A stretch of DNA of 64,000 bases from Lacticaseibacillus jixianensis (lineage in GTDB: Bacteria; Bacillota; Bacilli; Lactobacillales; Lactobacillaceae): assembly GCF_003946485.1 (NCBI RefSeq), contig NZ_RHOJ01000004.1, positions 1 through 64,000 on the forward strand, read 5' to 3'. A program made the translations under genes and the position numbers. Position 1 is the first letter of the stretch. Each line of letters starts with the position of its first letter. Shown here in pieces: positions 24,986 to 36,775 of the stretch. The notes under the pieces are model-generated. The model saw nothing but the letters and a program-made list of their open reading frames with translations. It did no database searches and was not told the origin of the DNA.

Positions 24986-25798
24986 GTGTTTGCGCTCATG
25001 ATTTCCCCGGAAGCCGCGTTGCTGCAGCGCCGGCTGGCGGTGGTGCGAACGTTGCTGCTGGACGCCGTTGAGCAAACCGACGCGCTGGCTAACCACCGCC
25101 TCCCCACCCTGTCAGCCTTTTACTGGAGCCAATTCGGCCCGCTTGAAATTCAGCTCTACGAAACTGAGCTGAGTCGCGACCAACTGGTTTACCGGATCCG
25201 ACTCACGCGCCAGTACCTAAACCGGGGACTGCCGCCGGATCTGCCTGCCATTCAGACGCAAACCGCGCTTAAATTCGCCGCTCGGCACCAGGCCCTGACT
25301 GCGATGCACGCCAAGCTGAGCGCGGCGGTGCAGTACCTGGCCCTGCCCGTCCTGACTGAAGCCGAAAGCGCCGAGCTGAGCACGCTGTACAAGCAGCTGG
25401 TCAAGGCGCTGCACCCGGATTTGCACCCCCACCAGAGCGCGGCCGACAAGCGGATGTTCTTGCTCGTGACCACAGCCTACGCCAACGGCCTGCTAGGGCT
25501 TTTGCGCACGATCGCGGCGCTCCTAGCTGGCCGCACCGAAGACGTGCTTAGCCCAGCGGCCCTGCGCCTTCAGCTGGCCAGGCTGGTCGCTGATCTGGCG
25601 CAGGCGCGACAGCACCAGCGCGCGCTGCACCAGCAGTGGCCGCTGACCATCGAAGATGAGCTAGCGGATGCGGCCTGGCTGGCCCAGCACGAAGCTGACC
25701 TGCAGCAGGCGCTCTTGCAGCTCAAGCAGCAGGTCGCGGCCAAAAGCGTCGAGTACGGCCAGCTGGTCGGCGATCTAGGAGGTGAAGCACATGGGTGA
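24986..25798 (+). CDS. J-domain-containing protein of unknown function
   Basis: The 270-residue protein has no signal peptide. Around residue 143 it has LYKQLVKALHPDLHP followed by ADKRMFLLVTTAYANGLL. This matches helix II, the HPD loop and helix III of a J domain, the part of DnaJ proteins that stimulates Hsp70 ATPase. The flanking parts are helical and rich in Gln/Leu/Ala (AQARQHQRALHQQ, LQQALLQLKQQV) and may form coiled coils. No Gly/Phe or zinc region is present, so it is not DnaJ itself. GTG start with AGGAGGTGAT upstream. It overlaps the HIRAN gene by eight bases. Confidence 0.75.
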   Translation: MFALMISPEAALLQRRLAVVRTLLLDAVEQTDALANHRLPTLSAFYWSQFGPLEIQLYETELSRDQLVYRIRLTRQYLNRGLPPDLPAIQTQTALKFAARHQALTAMHAKLSAAVQYLALPVLTEAESAELSTLYKQLVKALHPDLHPHQSAADKRMFLLVTTAYANGLLGLLRTIAALLAGRTEDVLSPAALRLQLARLVADLAQARQHQRALHQQWPLTIEDELADAAWLAQHEADLQQALLQLKQQVAAKSVEYGQLVGDLGGEAHG

Positions 25799-26186
25799 TT
25801 TTGAACTAAAACCCGCCGGGGGCGGCGGCCTGACTCCGTGGCCCGGCAATTCGCCCCACCAGCCGGCCCAGGCCGGCGGCGATGAGATCTTGCTGGTGAA
25901 CCATCACGTCGCCGGCACGGCCCATGTGGCGCACCCAGAAACGCTGACCGCCGACTTGACGCTGGGCATGCAGGTGCGCCTGCTGCGGGAAAACAACGCC
26001 TACGATGCCTTTGCCGTCAAGGTGATGACGCCGACCGGCCGCGACTTGGGCTACCTCCCCAAGGGGGAAAACGTGGTCATCGCCCGCCTCCTGGACGCCG
26101 GCCTGAACGTCTACGCCAAGGTGACCAACTGGACCATGAAGGGCACCTGGCCGTACATTCGCATCGACCTGTTCTTGCGCCTTTAA
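25791..26186 (+). CDS. HIRAN-domain protein
   Basis: The 131-residue protein has a low-complexity Gly/Pro head (about 1-35) followed by a HIRAN domain: VNHHVAGTAHV, LTLGMQVRLLRENNAYDAFAVKV, GRDLGYLPKGENVVIARLLDAGL. HIRAN domains are known in DNA-repair helicases, where they bind DNA ends; the stand-alone bacterial form is uncharacterised. ATG 25791 follows AGGAGGTGAAGCAC; the GTG at 25782 would lie inside that ribosome site. It is translated together with the J-domain gene. Confidence 0.82.
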   Translation: MGDFELKPAGGGGLTPWPGNSPHQPAQAGGDEILLVNHHVAGTAHVAHPETLTADLTLGMQVRLLRENNAYDAFAVKVMTPTGRDLGYLPKGENVVIARLLDAGLNVYAKVTNWTMKGTWPYIRIDLFLRL

Positions 26187-26192
26187 GCCCAT

Positions 26193-26348
26193 TAATCGGG
26201 CTCCGGGTTCGTAACGCGGAAGTGGCTAGCTACGGTCGCAACTTCACTCGCTTTGCGAGTAAAGCCGCAACCTAGGCTAGCCATTCCGCTAAGTGCGCGA
26301 ACCCTGCGCACCTTCTAACCGGCTAAGTGCGCGACCTCTGCGCACCTT
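26193..26348 (+). repeat. Array F: one long-hairpin unit and one collapsed unit
   Basis: A unit at 26193-26314 begins TAATCGGGCT instead of TAACTGGGCT. It has second stem GCGGAA/TTCCGC and the same apical part as the second unit of array A. At 26316-26348 only the two ends remain (TAACCGGC joined to TAAGTGCGCGACCTC...CACCTT), as expected if the hairpin body was deleted. Confidence 0.9.
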
Positions 26349-26351
26349 GAT

Positions 26352-26386
26352 AAAAAAATCCAAGCCATTACTGGCTTGGATTTTTT
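26352..26386. terminator. Bidirectional terminator between HIRAN gene and smpB
   Basis: ATCCAAGCC-ATTACT-GGCTTGGAT with A- and T-runs on both sides. It lies four bases from the right end of array F and overlaps the smpB stop. Confidence 0.9.
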
Positions 26387-26858
26387 AGTACCGGTCCTTC
26401 ATTGCCCGGGCAATTTCGCGGTTCTGATCCTTCTTCTTGAGGGATTCGCGCTTATCGTACAGCTTCTTGCCTTCCGCCACGCCGATCAGCACCTTGGCGT
26501 AACCGTGCTTCAGGTACATGCGCAGCGGCACCGCGGTCTTCCCCTGCTGGGTCAAGGCCGCCAGCAGCTTGGCAATTTCCTTTTTGTGCAGCAGCAGCTT
26601 GCGGGTGCGCAGCGGGTCCACGTTGAACTGGTTGCCCTCCTTGTAAGGGCTAATGTGAACGTTGACCAGCCACGCCTCGTTGTTGGTCACCCGGATGAAC
26701 CCGTCGCGCAGGTTGGTCTTCCCGTCGCGCACCGATTTGATCTCGGTCCCGGTCAGGGCGATGCCCGCCTCGTATGTCTCCAGAATGTTGTAATCGTGCC
26801 GGGCCTTTTTGTTTTGGGCCAGTAGGTTATCGGGCTTCGGCTTCATTTTTTTGGCCAT
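26385..26858 (-). CDS. smpB: SsrA-binding protein SmpB
   Basis: SmpB binds tmRNA and brings it to stalled ribosomes for trans-translation. The 157-residue product has the family core: [32 protein letters not shown] as an OB-like start (given here as consecutive parts), [15 protein letters not shown] and a Lys/Arg-rich C-terminal tail. It lies 17 bases after rnr, the common rnr-smpB pairing; both act in rescue and decay of damaged messages. Confidence 0.96.
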   Translation of the reverse strand: MAKKMKPKPDNLLAQNKKARHDYNILETYEAGIALTGTEIKSVRDGKTNLRDGFIRVTNNEAWLVNVHISPYKEGNQFNVDPLRTRKLLLHKKEIAKLLAALTQQGKTAVPLRMYLKHGYAKVLIGVAEGKKLYDKRESLKKKDQNREIARAMKDRY

Positions 26859-26875
26859 CGGCTCACCTTCTTTGG

Positions 26876-29257
26876 CTAATGTCTGTTTCCTTTGTTGCCG
26901 CCCCGGGTCGCGTGACCCTTGACTTGGCTCCCAATCGTGTTGCGGAACGGCTTCGGCTGGCCGGTCGGGCGCTTGGCGTTGTGCCGCTTACCGCGCTCAC
27001 CAGGCTTCGGCGCCCCACTCTTGGGCTCCTCGCGCCGTGGCCCTCGCCGCGGCTGCTTTGGCACCTCAAGATCGGTGGTCGGCGTCTCGGCGGTTGGGAC
27101 CAGCGAGAAGTCAACCTGCCGCTGCTCGACGTCAACGTTTTCAAGCTTGACGCGCACCGGCTGGCCAATGCGGAAGATGTGGTGCGTCCGCTCGCCGATC
27201 AGCGCCATCTGGCTTTCCAAAAAGCCGTAGTAGTCGTCGGTCATGCGGGTGATGTGGACCAGCCCTTCGACGGTGTTCGGCAGGGCCACGAACATCCCAA
27301 AGCCCGCCACCCCGGAAACCACGGCGTCGAACTCTTCGCCGACCTTGTCCGCCATGAACTCGGCCTTCTTCAGGTCGTCCACGGCGCGCTCGGCGTCCAC
27401 GCTATGACGCTCGCGCGTAGAGGCTTGCGCCGCAATGTCCGGCAGCTTCTCCGCCCACTTGGTCTGCACCGCATCGCCGGTGCCTTCCGCCGCGTAGGTG
27501 CGGATCAGCCGGTGCACGACAAGGTCAGGGTACCGGCGGATCGGGCTGGTAAAGTGGCAGTAGTACTTGGCCGCGATGCCGAAGTGGCCCAGCGGCTCGT
27601 CCGAGTAGCGCGCCTGCTTCAGGCTGCGCAGCATCTTGACGTTGACCATCATTTCTTCCGGTGTGCCCGCCACTTCGGTATTGACGTTTTGCAGCATCAT
27701 CGGGGTGACTGGCTGCCCCTTTTTGATTGGGACCTGAAGGCCAAAGGTGGCCAGAAAATCAACGAAGTCCTTGATGCGGTCCTCGTCGGGGGTTTCGTGG
27801 ACCCGGTACAAGAACGGCACGTGCATGCGGTTGTAATGCTCCGCCACCGTTTCGTTGGCCTGCAGCATGAAGCTTTCGATCATGCGCTCGGAAATGCCGC
27901 GCTCGCGCAGCACGATGTCGGTCGGGTGACCTTCTTCGTCCACGATGATCTTGGCTTCGTTTTCTTCGAAGTCAATGGCCCCGCGGCCGTGGCGCATCTT
28001 GTAAAGGATCTTGTGCATCTCGGCCATGAGCTTTAGCATCGGGACCAAGTCGCCGTATTCGGCGGTCGCATCGGGATCGCCGGCCAGCACCTGGTTGACC
28101 TTGTTGTAGGTCAGCCGGCCGTGGGAGCGGATGATGCTCTGGTAGATGTCGTGGCTAACCACGTGGCCCGTCGCGTCGATCTCCATATCGCAGGACATCG
28201 CCAAGCGGTCAACGTCCGGGTTCAGCGAGCAGATCCCGTTGCTGAGGCGGAACGGCAGCATCGGGATCACGCGGTCGACCAAATACGTCGAGGTCCCACG
28301 CTTGTAGGTCTCCTGATCCAACGGTGAGCCTTCAGTGACGTAATAGGACACGTCGGCGATGTGCACGCCCAGGTGGTAGTTGCCGTTCGGGAGCTTCCAG
28401 GCCACGACCGCGTCGTCGAAGTCCTTGGAGTCGTCCCCGTCGATGGTCACGACCGGCTGGTCCGTGATGTCGCGGCGGCCAAGGCGATCCTCGGCCGTGA
28501 CGTGATCCGGAATCGCGTTGGCCTGGGCCATAGCGTCATCCGGGTAGTCAACGTAAATGTCGTTGGCCAGCACCAGGGACATGATGTCGACCCCAGGCGC
28601 GTTCTTGTTGCCAAGGTTTTGCACCAGCAGCCCCACCATGCTGGCCGGGCGGTCGGCGGTGGGAAATTCGGTGATTTCGGCCATGATCATGTCGCCAAGC
28701 TCAGGCACGGTCCCGTTATCTTTGATGTAGATCGGGTAGCGGGCAAGTTTTTTCTCGTGGCTCGTCACTGTGCCGATGAACCCAGTGCGGCGGTGCTCTG
28801 CGTCAGACAGTGGGGCATACTCGCCCACGATCCGCGTGTTCTTGCGGGCCAGCACCTTGACCACGGCGCCCTCGGGACCGCGGGAGTCGCCAGGGCGCGC
28901 CTGGTGCACCACGGTCACTGCGACCGTGTCGCCGTCCATGGCGAACTTGGTGTTCGGCGGCGCGATAAACATATCGTTGTCCTGGCCGTCGATGGCAACA
29001 AAGCCGAAGCCCTTCTCGTTGCCGTGAAACACCCCTTCAAGCTGCTGGGGCTTGCCGCCGAGCTGGTAGCGCTGATTGTCATCCTGGTGGATCAGGTCAT
29101 CGTTTTCCAGACCCGCAAGCGCCTGGACCATCAGCTTAAAGTCCTCGGCAGCATTCAGCTTCAAAGCGCGGTTCAGCGACGTGGTCGAGAATCCGACCTG
29201 CGGATTGCGGCGAAACGTCGCCAGTAATTCATTTCTTAAGTGGCCGACTGTGGTCAT
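26876..29257 (-). CDS. rnr: Ribonuclease R
   Basis: RNase R is a processive 3'-5' exoribonuclease able to digest structured RNA. The 793-residue protein has an N-terminal helix-turn-helix-like part, cold-shock domains ([14 protein letters not shown]), the RNB catalytic domain ([15 protein letters not shown] with metal Asp residues, [22 protein letters not shown]), an S1 domain ([16 protein letters not shown]) and a basic C-terminal tail. ATG 29257 (MTTVGHLRN) follows GAGGGACAT; the earlier start adds unmatched residues. Confidence 0.96.
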   Translation of the reverse strand: MTTVGHLRNELLATFRRNPQVGFSTTSLNRALKLNAAEDFKLMVQALAGLENDDLIHQDDNQRYQLGGKPQQLEGVFHGNEKGFGFVAIDGQDNDMFIAPPNTKFAMDGDTVAVTVVHQARPGDSRGPEGAVVKVLARKNTRIVGEYAPLSDAEHRRTGFIGTVTSHEKKLARYPIYIKDNGTVPELGDMIMAEITEFPTADRPASMVGLLVQNLGNKNAPGVDIMSLVLANDIYVDYPDDAMAQANAIPDHVTAEDRLGRRDITDQPVVTIDGDDSKDFDDAVVAWKLPNGNYHLGVHIADVSYYVTEGSPLDQETYKRGTSTYLVDRVIPMLPFRLSNGICSLNPDVDRLAMSCDMEIDATGHVVSHDIYQSIIRSHGRLTYNKVNQVLAGDPDATAEYGDLVPMLKLMAEMHKILYKMRHGRGAIDFEENEAKIIVDEEGHPTDIVLRERGISERMIESFMLQANETVAEHYNRMHVPFLYRVHETPDEDRIKDFVDFLATFGLQVPIKKGQPVTPMMLQNVNTEVAGTPEEMMVNVKMLRSLKQARYSDEPLGHFGIAAKYYCHFTSPIRRYPDLVVHRLIRTYAAEGTGDAVQTKWAEKLPDIAAQASTRERHSVDAERAVDDLKKAEFMADKVGEEFDAVVSGVAGFGMFVALPNTVEGLVHITRMTDDYYGFLESQMALIGERTHHIFRIGQPVRVKLENVDVEQRQVDFSLVPTAETPTTDLEVPKQPRRGPRREEPKSGAPKPGERGKRHNAKRPTGQPKPFRNTIGSQVKGHATRGGNKGNRH

Positions 29258-29346
29258 ATATGTCCCTCGTTTTCTTTTGCACAAAATGTTTCAGATACCG
29301 AATAAGCGGCAGTCGCTTAGGCTCACCGCTGCAAGGCGCCGCCTCG

Positions 29347-29374
29347 AAAAAAAGCCCCCTGTTCACCAGGAGAC
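29347..29374 (-). terminator. Terminator between secG and rnr
   Basis: GTCTCCTG pairs with CAGGGGGC on the minus strand, followed by seven T. It ends the secG message; some readthrough to rnr is likely because no separate rnr promoter is obvious. Confidence 0.8.
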
Positions 29375-29379
29375 CTTCG

Positions 29380-29616
29380 TTAGTGGGATGCTAGATACAC
29401 TAAGACGAGCGAGAAGGCGAAGAAAAGGACGCCTAACACGACGGTCACCTTTTCCATAAACGCTTCAAAGCCCCGCGATTTTTGCTTACCGAAGAGGTCA
29501 GTGGCGCCGCCGGACAAAGCGCTCAAGGCGTCTTGCTGCTTGCTCGGCTGCATCAGGGTGGCGATCACGATGAGGATCGAATCGATTATAAGTAAATTCG
29601 TAAAAAGACTCTGCAA
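29380..29616 (-). CDS. secG: Preprotein translocase subunit SecG
   Basis: SecG is the small third subunit of the SecYEG channel. The 78-residue protein has two membrane helices (LLIIDSILIVIATLM and VVLGVLFFAFSLVLVYL) around the conserved DALSALSGGATDLFGKQKSRGFE loop segment, cited here in overlapping short form as SGGATDLFGK. The start is TTG 29616 with GGAGGG six bases upstream. The secG-rnr-smpB order is common in Gram-positive bacteria. Confidence 0.93.
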   Translation of the reverse strand: MQSLFTNLLIIDSILIVIATLMQPSKQQDALSALSGGATDLFGKQKSRGFEAFMEKVTVVLGVLFFAFSLVLVYLASH

Positions 29617-29645
29617 GTTTTTCCCTCCCTTGCAAATGGTTACTA

Positions 29646-29674
29646 GAAATAGGGTATCACAAAGCGGCGGTCAA
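29646..29674 (-). promoter_or_regulatory. Possible promoter of secG
   Basis: TTGACC, 17 bases, TATTTC on the minus strand. The -35 is good, the -10 is weak. Confidence 0.4.
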
Positions 29675-29732
29675 GACCAGCCATCTTTGGCTTTGCCGCG
29701 TGGCACGAGCAGCGGTTTTGCCGGCGGCCGCT

Positions 29733-31283
29733 TTATTCGTCCGCGCGTTCGGCCAACTGTGCGGCCAGCTCGTGCAGCCGTTTGCGCACCGCCGCGCGCT
29801 TGCTGGTGTCAGTCAGGATCACCAAGGTATCGCCGCCGTGGATGACCGTGTCGCCGTGCGGCAGCACGCTGTCTTCCCCCCGGCGGATCGCCATCAGCAG
29901 GGTCTCTTTGGGCCACATGAAGTCGCGCACCGCCATGCCGTCCAGCACGCTGCCGGCGTACACCGGCAGCTCCAGCCGGTCCATGCGGTGGATGGCCTCC
30001 AGGCGATTTTGCGTCGTCATGCGCCGCAGCAGCGACTCGTAGATCGGCGCGCCGCCCAGCAGATCGACCACCACGTAGGCCACCAGGGCCAGCACCGCCA
30101 TCGCCATTAAGTTGGTCAGGTTGCCGACCATCTCGGTGATCAGCAGGATCGCGGTGAACGGCGCCTTGCCGATACCGGCAAAGTACCCCGCCATCGCAAA
30201 GATGATCAAGTTGATCTCATAGATCCGCGGGAGCCAGCCCACGTTGGCCATGAACACCGCGTACACGGCGCCGATGACCGCCCCCAAGGACAGGATCGGC
30301 AGGAAGATGCCGCCGGGCAGCCCGGAGCCGTATGACACCATCGAAAACGTGAACCGCAGCAGGAAAATGACGACCAACACGCCGAGCGCCGGGATGCTGT
30401 GGTTGAAGCCGGTGATCAGCCCGTTGCCGCCGCCCAGCACGGCCGGGTCGATCAGCCCAATCGGGATCACCAGCAGAAACGGCACGAGCCCTTGCAGCGC
30501 CCGCGGGATGTGGGTGTAGCTGAACAGCTTGGGCATGGCGAGCAGCGCCTTTTGGTAGGCCAACCCGAGTACACCGAGCAGGACCCCAAGCAGCAGCAGG
30601 TGCCAGTACAAGGTGATCGGCAGCGGCCGCGAGTAGATCAGGTGCAGCACCGGCACCTCGCCGAACACGTACAGCGAGATGAAGTTGGCCCCGACCGCGC
30701 TGGCAAGGCTAGTGATCCAGACCAGCGGACTAAAGTTGTGGTAGACCTCTTCCAGCACGAACATCGTCCCGGCGATTGGCGCGTTGAAGGCCGCGGCCAG
30801 CCCACCGGCCGCCCCGGCCGCGATCATGATGCGCCGGTCGGCCCCGTGTTTCTTGAACCCTTGAGCCACGCCTTGGCCAACCGCCGCGCCCAGCTGGATC
30901 GACGGCCCTTCCCGGCCCAGAAACAGGCCAGGGCCGATACTGACGATCCCCGCGACGAACTTCTTCCACAGGATCGACCACCAGGAGAACTCCATTTCCC
31001 CCTGCAGCTGGCCTTCGACCTGCGGGATCCCTGACCCGGAAATATTCGGCTCACTTTTCAGCAGCCAGGCGACCCCCAGCCCCGCCAGCACGCTGGCCAG
31101 CACGATCAGGGCGATCAGCCCCGGCGTCGCGCCGCGGTACAGCCCCTGCATCACGGCCAGGATCCGCTCGATCGAAAAGCGAAACGCCGCCACCACGCCG
31201 CCGGTCAGCAGGCCGACGAGCAGGCCGAAGAGCACAAATTTGAGCCGCGTGGGGTCAACGGGATTCGCACTAGGCTTTTGCAT
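29733..31283 (-). CDS. ClC-family chloride channel / H+ antiporter with TrkA-C domain
   Basis: The 516-residue membrane protein has the ClC anion-pathway motifs GSGIPQVEG, GREGPSIQLGA (with the gating Glu) and GSGLPGGIFLPIL. It ends in a cytoplasmic TrkA-C (RCK-C) domain from about residue 440 (HGDTVIHGGDTLVILTD). ClC proteins with this tail are likely ligand-regulated Cl-/H+ exchangers used in acid stress. Start: ATG with TGGAGGTGTGTC upstream. It seems a single-gene unit after the MFS gene terminator. Confidence 0.93.
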   Translation of the reverse strand: MQKPSANPVDPTRLKFVLFGLLVGLLTGGVVAAFRFSIERILAVMQGLYRGATPGLIALIVLASVLAGLGVAWLLKSEPNISGSGIPQVEGQLQGEMEFSWWSILWKKFVAGIVSIGPGLFLGREGPSIQLGAAVGQGVAQGFKKHGADRRIMIAAGAAGGLAAAFNAPIAGTMFVLEEVYHNFSPLVWITSLASAVGANFISLYVFGEVPVLHLIYSRPLPITLYWHLLLLGVLLGVLGLAYQKALLAMPKLFSYTHIPRALQGLVPFLLVIPIGLIDPAVLGGGNGLITGFNHSIPALGVLVVIFLLRFTFSMVSYGSGLPGGIFLPILSLGAVIGAVYAVFMANVGWLPRIYEINLIIFAMAGYFAGIGKAPFTAILLITEMVGNLTNLMAMAVLALVAYVVVDLLGGAPIYESLLRRMTTQNRLEAIHRMDRLELPVYAGSVLDGMAVRDFMWPKETLLMAIRRGEDSVLPHGDTVIHGGDTLVILTDTSKRAAVRKRLHELAAQLAERADE

Positions 31284-31321
31284 GACACACCTCCAAAGAA
31301 ACTGACTCCATTATACAACAG

Positions 31322-31347
31322 CAAAAAGGCCCGCCAGAAGCGGACCT
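31322..31347 (-). terminator. Terminator of the MFS gene
   Basis: GGTCCGC-TTCT-GCGGGCC followed by TTTTT on the minus strand, starting at the MFS stop codon. Confidence 0.8.
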
Positions 31348-32563
31348 ACTCTTGCCGCAACGACGGTTCGGTGAACCACAGCAGGATGAAGTTCAGCAGC
31401 AGCAGCGCGGCGGTGGAAATGAAGACCACGTTGTAGTTGAACAACCCGCCCAAAAAGCCGCCGACGAGCCCGCCAAACATGTTGCCCAGCGCCTGGAAGG
31501 ACTGGTTCCAGGAGAAAATGGCCGAGGTGGCCGACGCCGGTGAGTTCTTGGTGAGCAGCGTCTGAATCGTGGGAAACAGCGCCCCGTCTGAGATCCCGAT
31601 GGCAAAGCGCAGGACCCCCAGCACGACCACGCTGGTCACAAAGCCCTGCGGGAAGTACATGATCACCGCAAACAGGTAGCCGGCGATCAGCACCTTACCG
31701 GAGCCGTGCTTATCGCCGTAATCGCCCAGCCGCGGGGCGGCCAAAATGTTCGACAGCCCCGGCAAGGCAGCAATGATGCCGGCCACCAGCGCGTAAGGCC
31801 CGGCGTTGTGCATTAGTTCCTTGATGTACAGGCTGACGATCGGTGAAATGGAGGCGTTCCCCAGCTGCACGATCATGGTCGACACCAGCAGCACAATGAT
31901 CAGCTTGGGGTTGGCAAACTGGCTGAGCAGCCCCTTGAGGCCCGGCTTGGCCCCTTTTGTTTTGGCCACCGGCACAAAATACTCCTTAACGAACAGGCCC
32001 GAAGCCAGCCCCGCGATCAGCAGCAGCGTGGCCGTGATGAAGAAGGTCACCCGGATCGACATGAACTGCGCCAGCAGCCCGCCGATCACCGGCCCCATCA
32101 GCATGCCAGAAGTCGACCCGGTGACCAGCGTCCCCAGGGCCTTGCCGGCGTGACTGCGCGGGGTCTGCGAGGCGATCAGCGCCTGCGCGTTGGAGATGAA
32201 GCCGGAGAACAGCCCCTGCAGCGCCCGCAGCGCGATCAGCTGCCAGACGTTGGTGACCAGGCCCATCAGGAACATCGCCGCCGCCATGCCGACACTGGCC
32301 CGGATCAGCATGATCTTGCGGCCCTTGCGATCGGCCAGCGCGCCCCATAACGGCGACACGATCGCCGTCACCAGGAAGGTCGCCGCAAAGACTAGGCCGG
32401 AGTAAAAGGAGACCTCGGCCTTGCTGAAATGGCCCAGCTCGGCGACGAACAGCGACATGAATGGCGTGATTTCAGAAAACGCCACGCCGGCAATGAAGGT
32501 GCACCCCCACAGAACGCTGAGGTTGCGCCGCCACGGGCTCTTTTCTCGCTGCTCTTCATCCAT
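31346..32563 (-). CDS. MFS multidrug-type efflux transporter
   Basis: The 405-residue protein has twelve predicted membrane helices in two sets of six. It has the MFS motif A ADRKGRKIMLIR between helices 2 and 3 and a motif-C-like GSTSGMLMGPVIGG in helix 5. This pattern fits drug/H+ antiporters of the PmrA/MdtG kind; the substrate is unknown. ATG 32563 follows AAAGGAGCATGG. It stands alone, with array D upstream. Confidence 0.87.
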   Translation of the reverse strand: MDEEQREKSPWRRNLSVLWGCTFIAGVAFSEITPFMSLFVAELGHFSKAEVSFYSGLVFAATFLVTAIVSPLWGALADRKGRKIMLIRASVGMAAAMFLMGLVTNVWQLIALRALQGLFSGFISNAQALIASQTPRSHAGKALGTLVTGSTSGMLMGPVIGGLLAQFMSIRVTFFITATLLLIAGLASGLFVKEYFVPVAKTKGAKPGLKGLLSQFANPKLIIVLLVSTMIVQLGNASISPIVSLYIKELMHNAGPYALVAGIIAALPGLSNILAAPRLGDYGDKHGSGKVLIAGYLFAVIMYFPQGFVTSVVVLGVLRFAIGISDGALFPTIQTLLTKNSPASATSAIFSWNQSFQALGNMFGGLVGGFLGGLFNYNVVFISTAALLLLNFILLWFTEPSLRQE

Positions 32564-32814
32564 TTTACCATGCTCCTTTCGCGTCGCTTTTCAGATAAAA
32601 ACAAGCATATACCAGTTTGCAGTCAAAATGTGAAGAATTTGTGAATATTGGCTGGCTGACCGGAAAAATGTGGTCGCTGCCCCAGCCCGCCATGCCGGTG
32701 GCCGAAACGCAAGTCGGGCTCCGGTCTGGTAACGGCCGAGTGCCCTGCGACGCCCGAGCAGCTAGCTACGCTTAAGGCCTCGGCGCTAAAAACCAGCGCC
32801 AATGCCCTAAGCTA

Positions 32815-32859
32815 TGATCAGCTTGTAGCGCATTGCGCGTACAAGCTGACATGCGTAGC
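32815..32859 (+). repeat. Nested 45-bp hairpin in array D unit 1
   Basis: TCAGCTTGTA/TACAAGCTGA with a GCGCATTGCGC apex and the tail CATGCGTAGC, inserted after AGCTA. Confidence 0.85.
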
Positions 32860-32990
32860 GGCCTAGCTGTCGGGCTAAGTGCGCGAACTCTGCGCACCGT
32901 ACTTCAACTGAGCTCCGAGTTCGCAACGCCCGAGCATCTAGCTACGCTCTAGGCCTCGCCGCTAAAGACCAGCGGCAATGCCTGGAACTA

Positions 32991-33035
32991 TGATCAGCTT
33001 GTAGCGCATTGCGCGTACAAGCTGACATGCGTAGC
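32991..33035 (+). repeat. Nested 45-bp hairpin in array D unit 2
   Basis: Identical to the insert in unit 1 and at the same place in the host unit. Confidence 0.85.
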
Positions 33036-33209
33036 GGCCTAGGCGTCGGGCTAAGTGCGTCGACCCTGCGCACCGTGCTGCAACTGAGCTCCGAGTTCGC
33101 AACGCCCGAGCATCTAGCTACGCTCCAGGCCTCGCCGCTAAAGACCAGCGGCAATGCCTGGAGCTAGGCTAGCTGTCGGGCTAAGTGCGCGAACTCTGCG
33201 CATCTTATA

Positions 33210-33246
33210 TAAAAAAGCCCCCACCACCGCAAAAGGTGATGAGGGC
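33210..33246 (-). terminator. Terminator of the glycolytic operon after eno
   Basis: GCCCTCATCACC-TTTTGC-GGTGGTGGGGGC then TTTTTT on the minus strand. Its T-run lies four bases from the right end of array D. Confidence 0.88.
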
Positions 33247-33253
33247 CTCTGCC

Positions 33254-33285
33254 AGGTGCGCCGGGTCCCTGAGGACGGCGCACCT
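33254..33285. repeat. Perfect inverted repeat in the eno 3' region
   Basis: AGGTGCGCCG (33254) and CGGCGCACCT (33276) flank a 12-base loop, between the eno stop and the terminator. The GGTGCGC core resembles the right end of the long-hairpin units, but no other unit sequence is present. Confidence 0.6.
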
Positions 33286-33300
33286 TAACGTTGGATTAGA

Positions 33301-35432
<2,132 letters not shown>

Positions 35433-35456
35433 AATTAACTTCCTTTCAAAGCGAGT

Positions 35457-36647
35457 TTACTTGTCGGAAATTGCCGCGATCCCTGGCAGTGTCTTACCTT
35501 CCAGGTATTCCAGGCTTGCGCCACCGCCAGTGGAGATGTGGGTGATCTTCGGCGCGATGCCAAGCTGCTTTGCGGCAGCGGTGGAATCGCCACCACCGAT
35601 GATCGTGGTTGCGCCGGCCAAGTCGCCAAGCGCAGTCCCAACTTCCAGGGTACCCTTGGCGTAGTTAGGCATTTCGAACACGCCCATTGGCCCGTTCCAA
35701 ACCACCGTCTTGGCACCCTTCAGTGCGTCCTTAATGTCCTGAACGGACTTCGGGCCGATATCAAGGGCCATGTAGCCATCAGGAATTGCCCCTTCGACGA
35801 CCTTGTGAGGCGCATCGTTGGAGAACTCGGTAGCGACCACGTTGTCAACTGGCAGCAAAAGCTTGTCGCCGGCCTCGTCCATGATCTGCTTAGCAAGCTC
35901 GATCTTATCCTTTTCAACCAGTGACTTGCCGATGGACAGGCCCTTGGCTGCGTAGAAGGTGTAAGTCATGCCGCCGCCGACGATGATCTTGTCAGCCTTA
36001 GGAACCAGGTTGCGGATCACGCCGATCTTGTCGGAAACCTTCGCGCCACCCAGGATGGCAACGAATGGGCGCTTCGGGTTTTGAACCGCGTCGCCCAAGA
36101 ACTTGATTTCTTTCTCCATCAGGAAGCCTGCAGCAGCCTGAGGCATGTTGGAGGCAATGCCGACGTTGGAAGCGTGGGAGCGGTGAGCGGTCCCGAACGC
36201 ATCGTTGACGTACAGGTCACCCAAGGATGCCCAGTACTTGCCAAGCTCTGGATCGTTGCCGGATTCCTTCTTGCCGTCAAGGTCTTCGAAACGCGTGTTC
36301 TCCATGACGAGCACGTCGCCGTCGTTCATCTTGGCGATGGCGTCTTCCAGTTCCTTGCCGCGGGTTGCCGGAACAAACGTTACCGGCTTCTTCAGCAGTT
36401 CGGAAAGACGCTCAGCAACCGGACGAAGACTCAGCTTAGCCTTGTCTTCTTCGGTCTTTACTCGGCCCAGGTGTGACAGCAGGATCGCCTTGCCGCCGTG
36501 GTCGATCACGTATTGGATCGTTGGCAGCGCCGCGACGATACGGTTGTCATCACCGATGACGCCGTCTTTGATCGGCACGTTGAAGTCAACGCGGATCAGG
36601 ACTTTTTTGTCCTTCACATCAAGATCAGAAACGATCAATTTAGCCAT
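35457..36647 (-). CDS. pgk: Phosphoglycerate kinase
   Basis: Pgk makes ATP from 1,3-bisphosphoglycerate. The 396-residue product begins [20 protein letters not shown], then DFNVPIKDG, with [16 protein letters not shown]-like [20 protein letters not shown] and the nucleotide motif [17 protein letters not shown] 36647 follows AGGAGGG; the longer frame upstream (to 36800) has no homology or ribosome site. A hairpin and an inverted repeat lie between gap and pgk. Confidence 0.98.
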   Translation of the reverse strand: MAKLIVSDLDVKDKKVLIRVDFNVPIKDGVIGDDNRIVAALPTIQYVIDHGGKAILLSHLGRVKTEEDKAKLSLRPVAERLSELLKKPVTFVPATRGKELEDAIAKMNDGDVLVMENTRFEDLDGKKESGNDPELGKYWASLGDLYVNDAFGTAHRSHASNVGIASNMPQAAAGFLMEKEIKFLGDAVQNPKRPFVAILGGAKVSDKIGVIRNLVPKADKIIVGGGMTYTFYAAKGLSIGKSLVEKDKIELAKQIMDEAGDKLLLPVDNVVATEFSNDAPHKVVEGAIPDGYMALDIGPKSVQDIKDALKGAKTVVWNGPMGVFEMPNYAKGTLEVGTALGDLAGATTIIGGGDSTAAAKQLGIAPKITHISTGGGASLEYLEGKTLPGIAAISDK

Positions 36648-36775
36648 TGAATAAAACCCTCCTAAAAGTTGGAATGCTGTCGGCACATTCACCCGCCCAG
36701 AATGGACTAGGTTTGCCCTACCAAACGCGCGGTTTGGCACGGCAAGCCCAGCCCATGCGGCCGGGGGAATGCACG

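Larger units (their letters stand above)
32711..33206 (+). repeat. Array D: three long-hairpin units, two with nested hairpins
   Basis: Unit 1 (about 32711-32899) is a chimera. Its left part, GGCTCCGGTCTGGTAACGG, belongs to the array-I subfamily, then a second left arm (GCCCGAGCAGCTAGCTACG) of the common type follows. Unit 2 is 32905-33076 (172 bases, with insert) and unit 3 is 33081-33206 (126 bases). The left end reads CAACTGAGCTCC rather than TAACTGGGCTCC. Unit 3 pairs GAGTTCGC/GCGAACTC and GCCCGA/TCGGGC. It fills the 737-base gap; 32564-32710 shows no gene. Confidence 0.9.
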
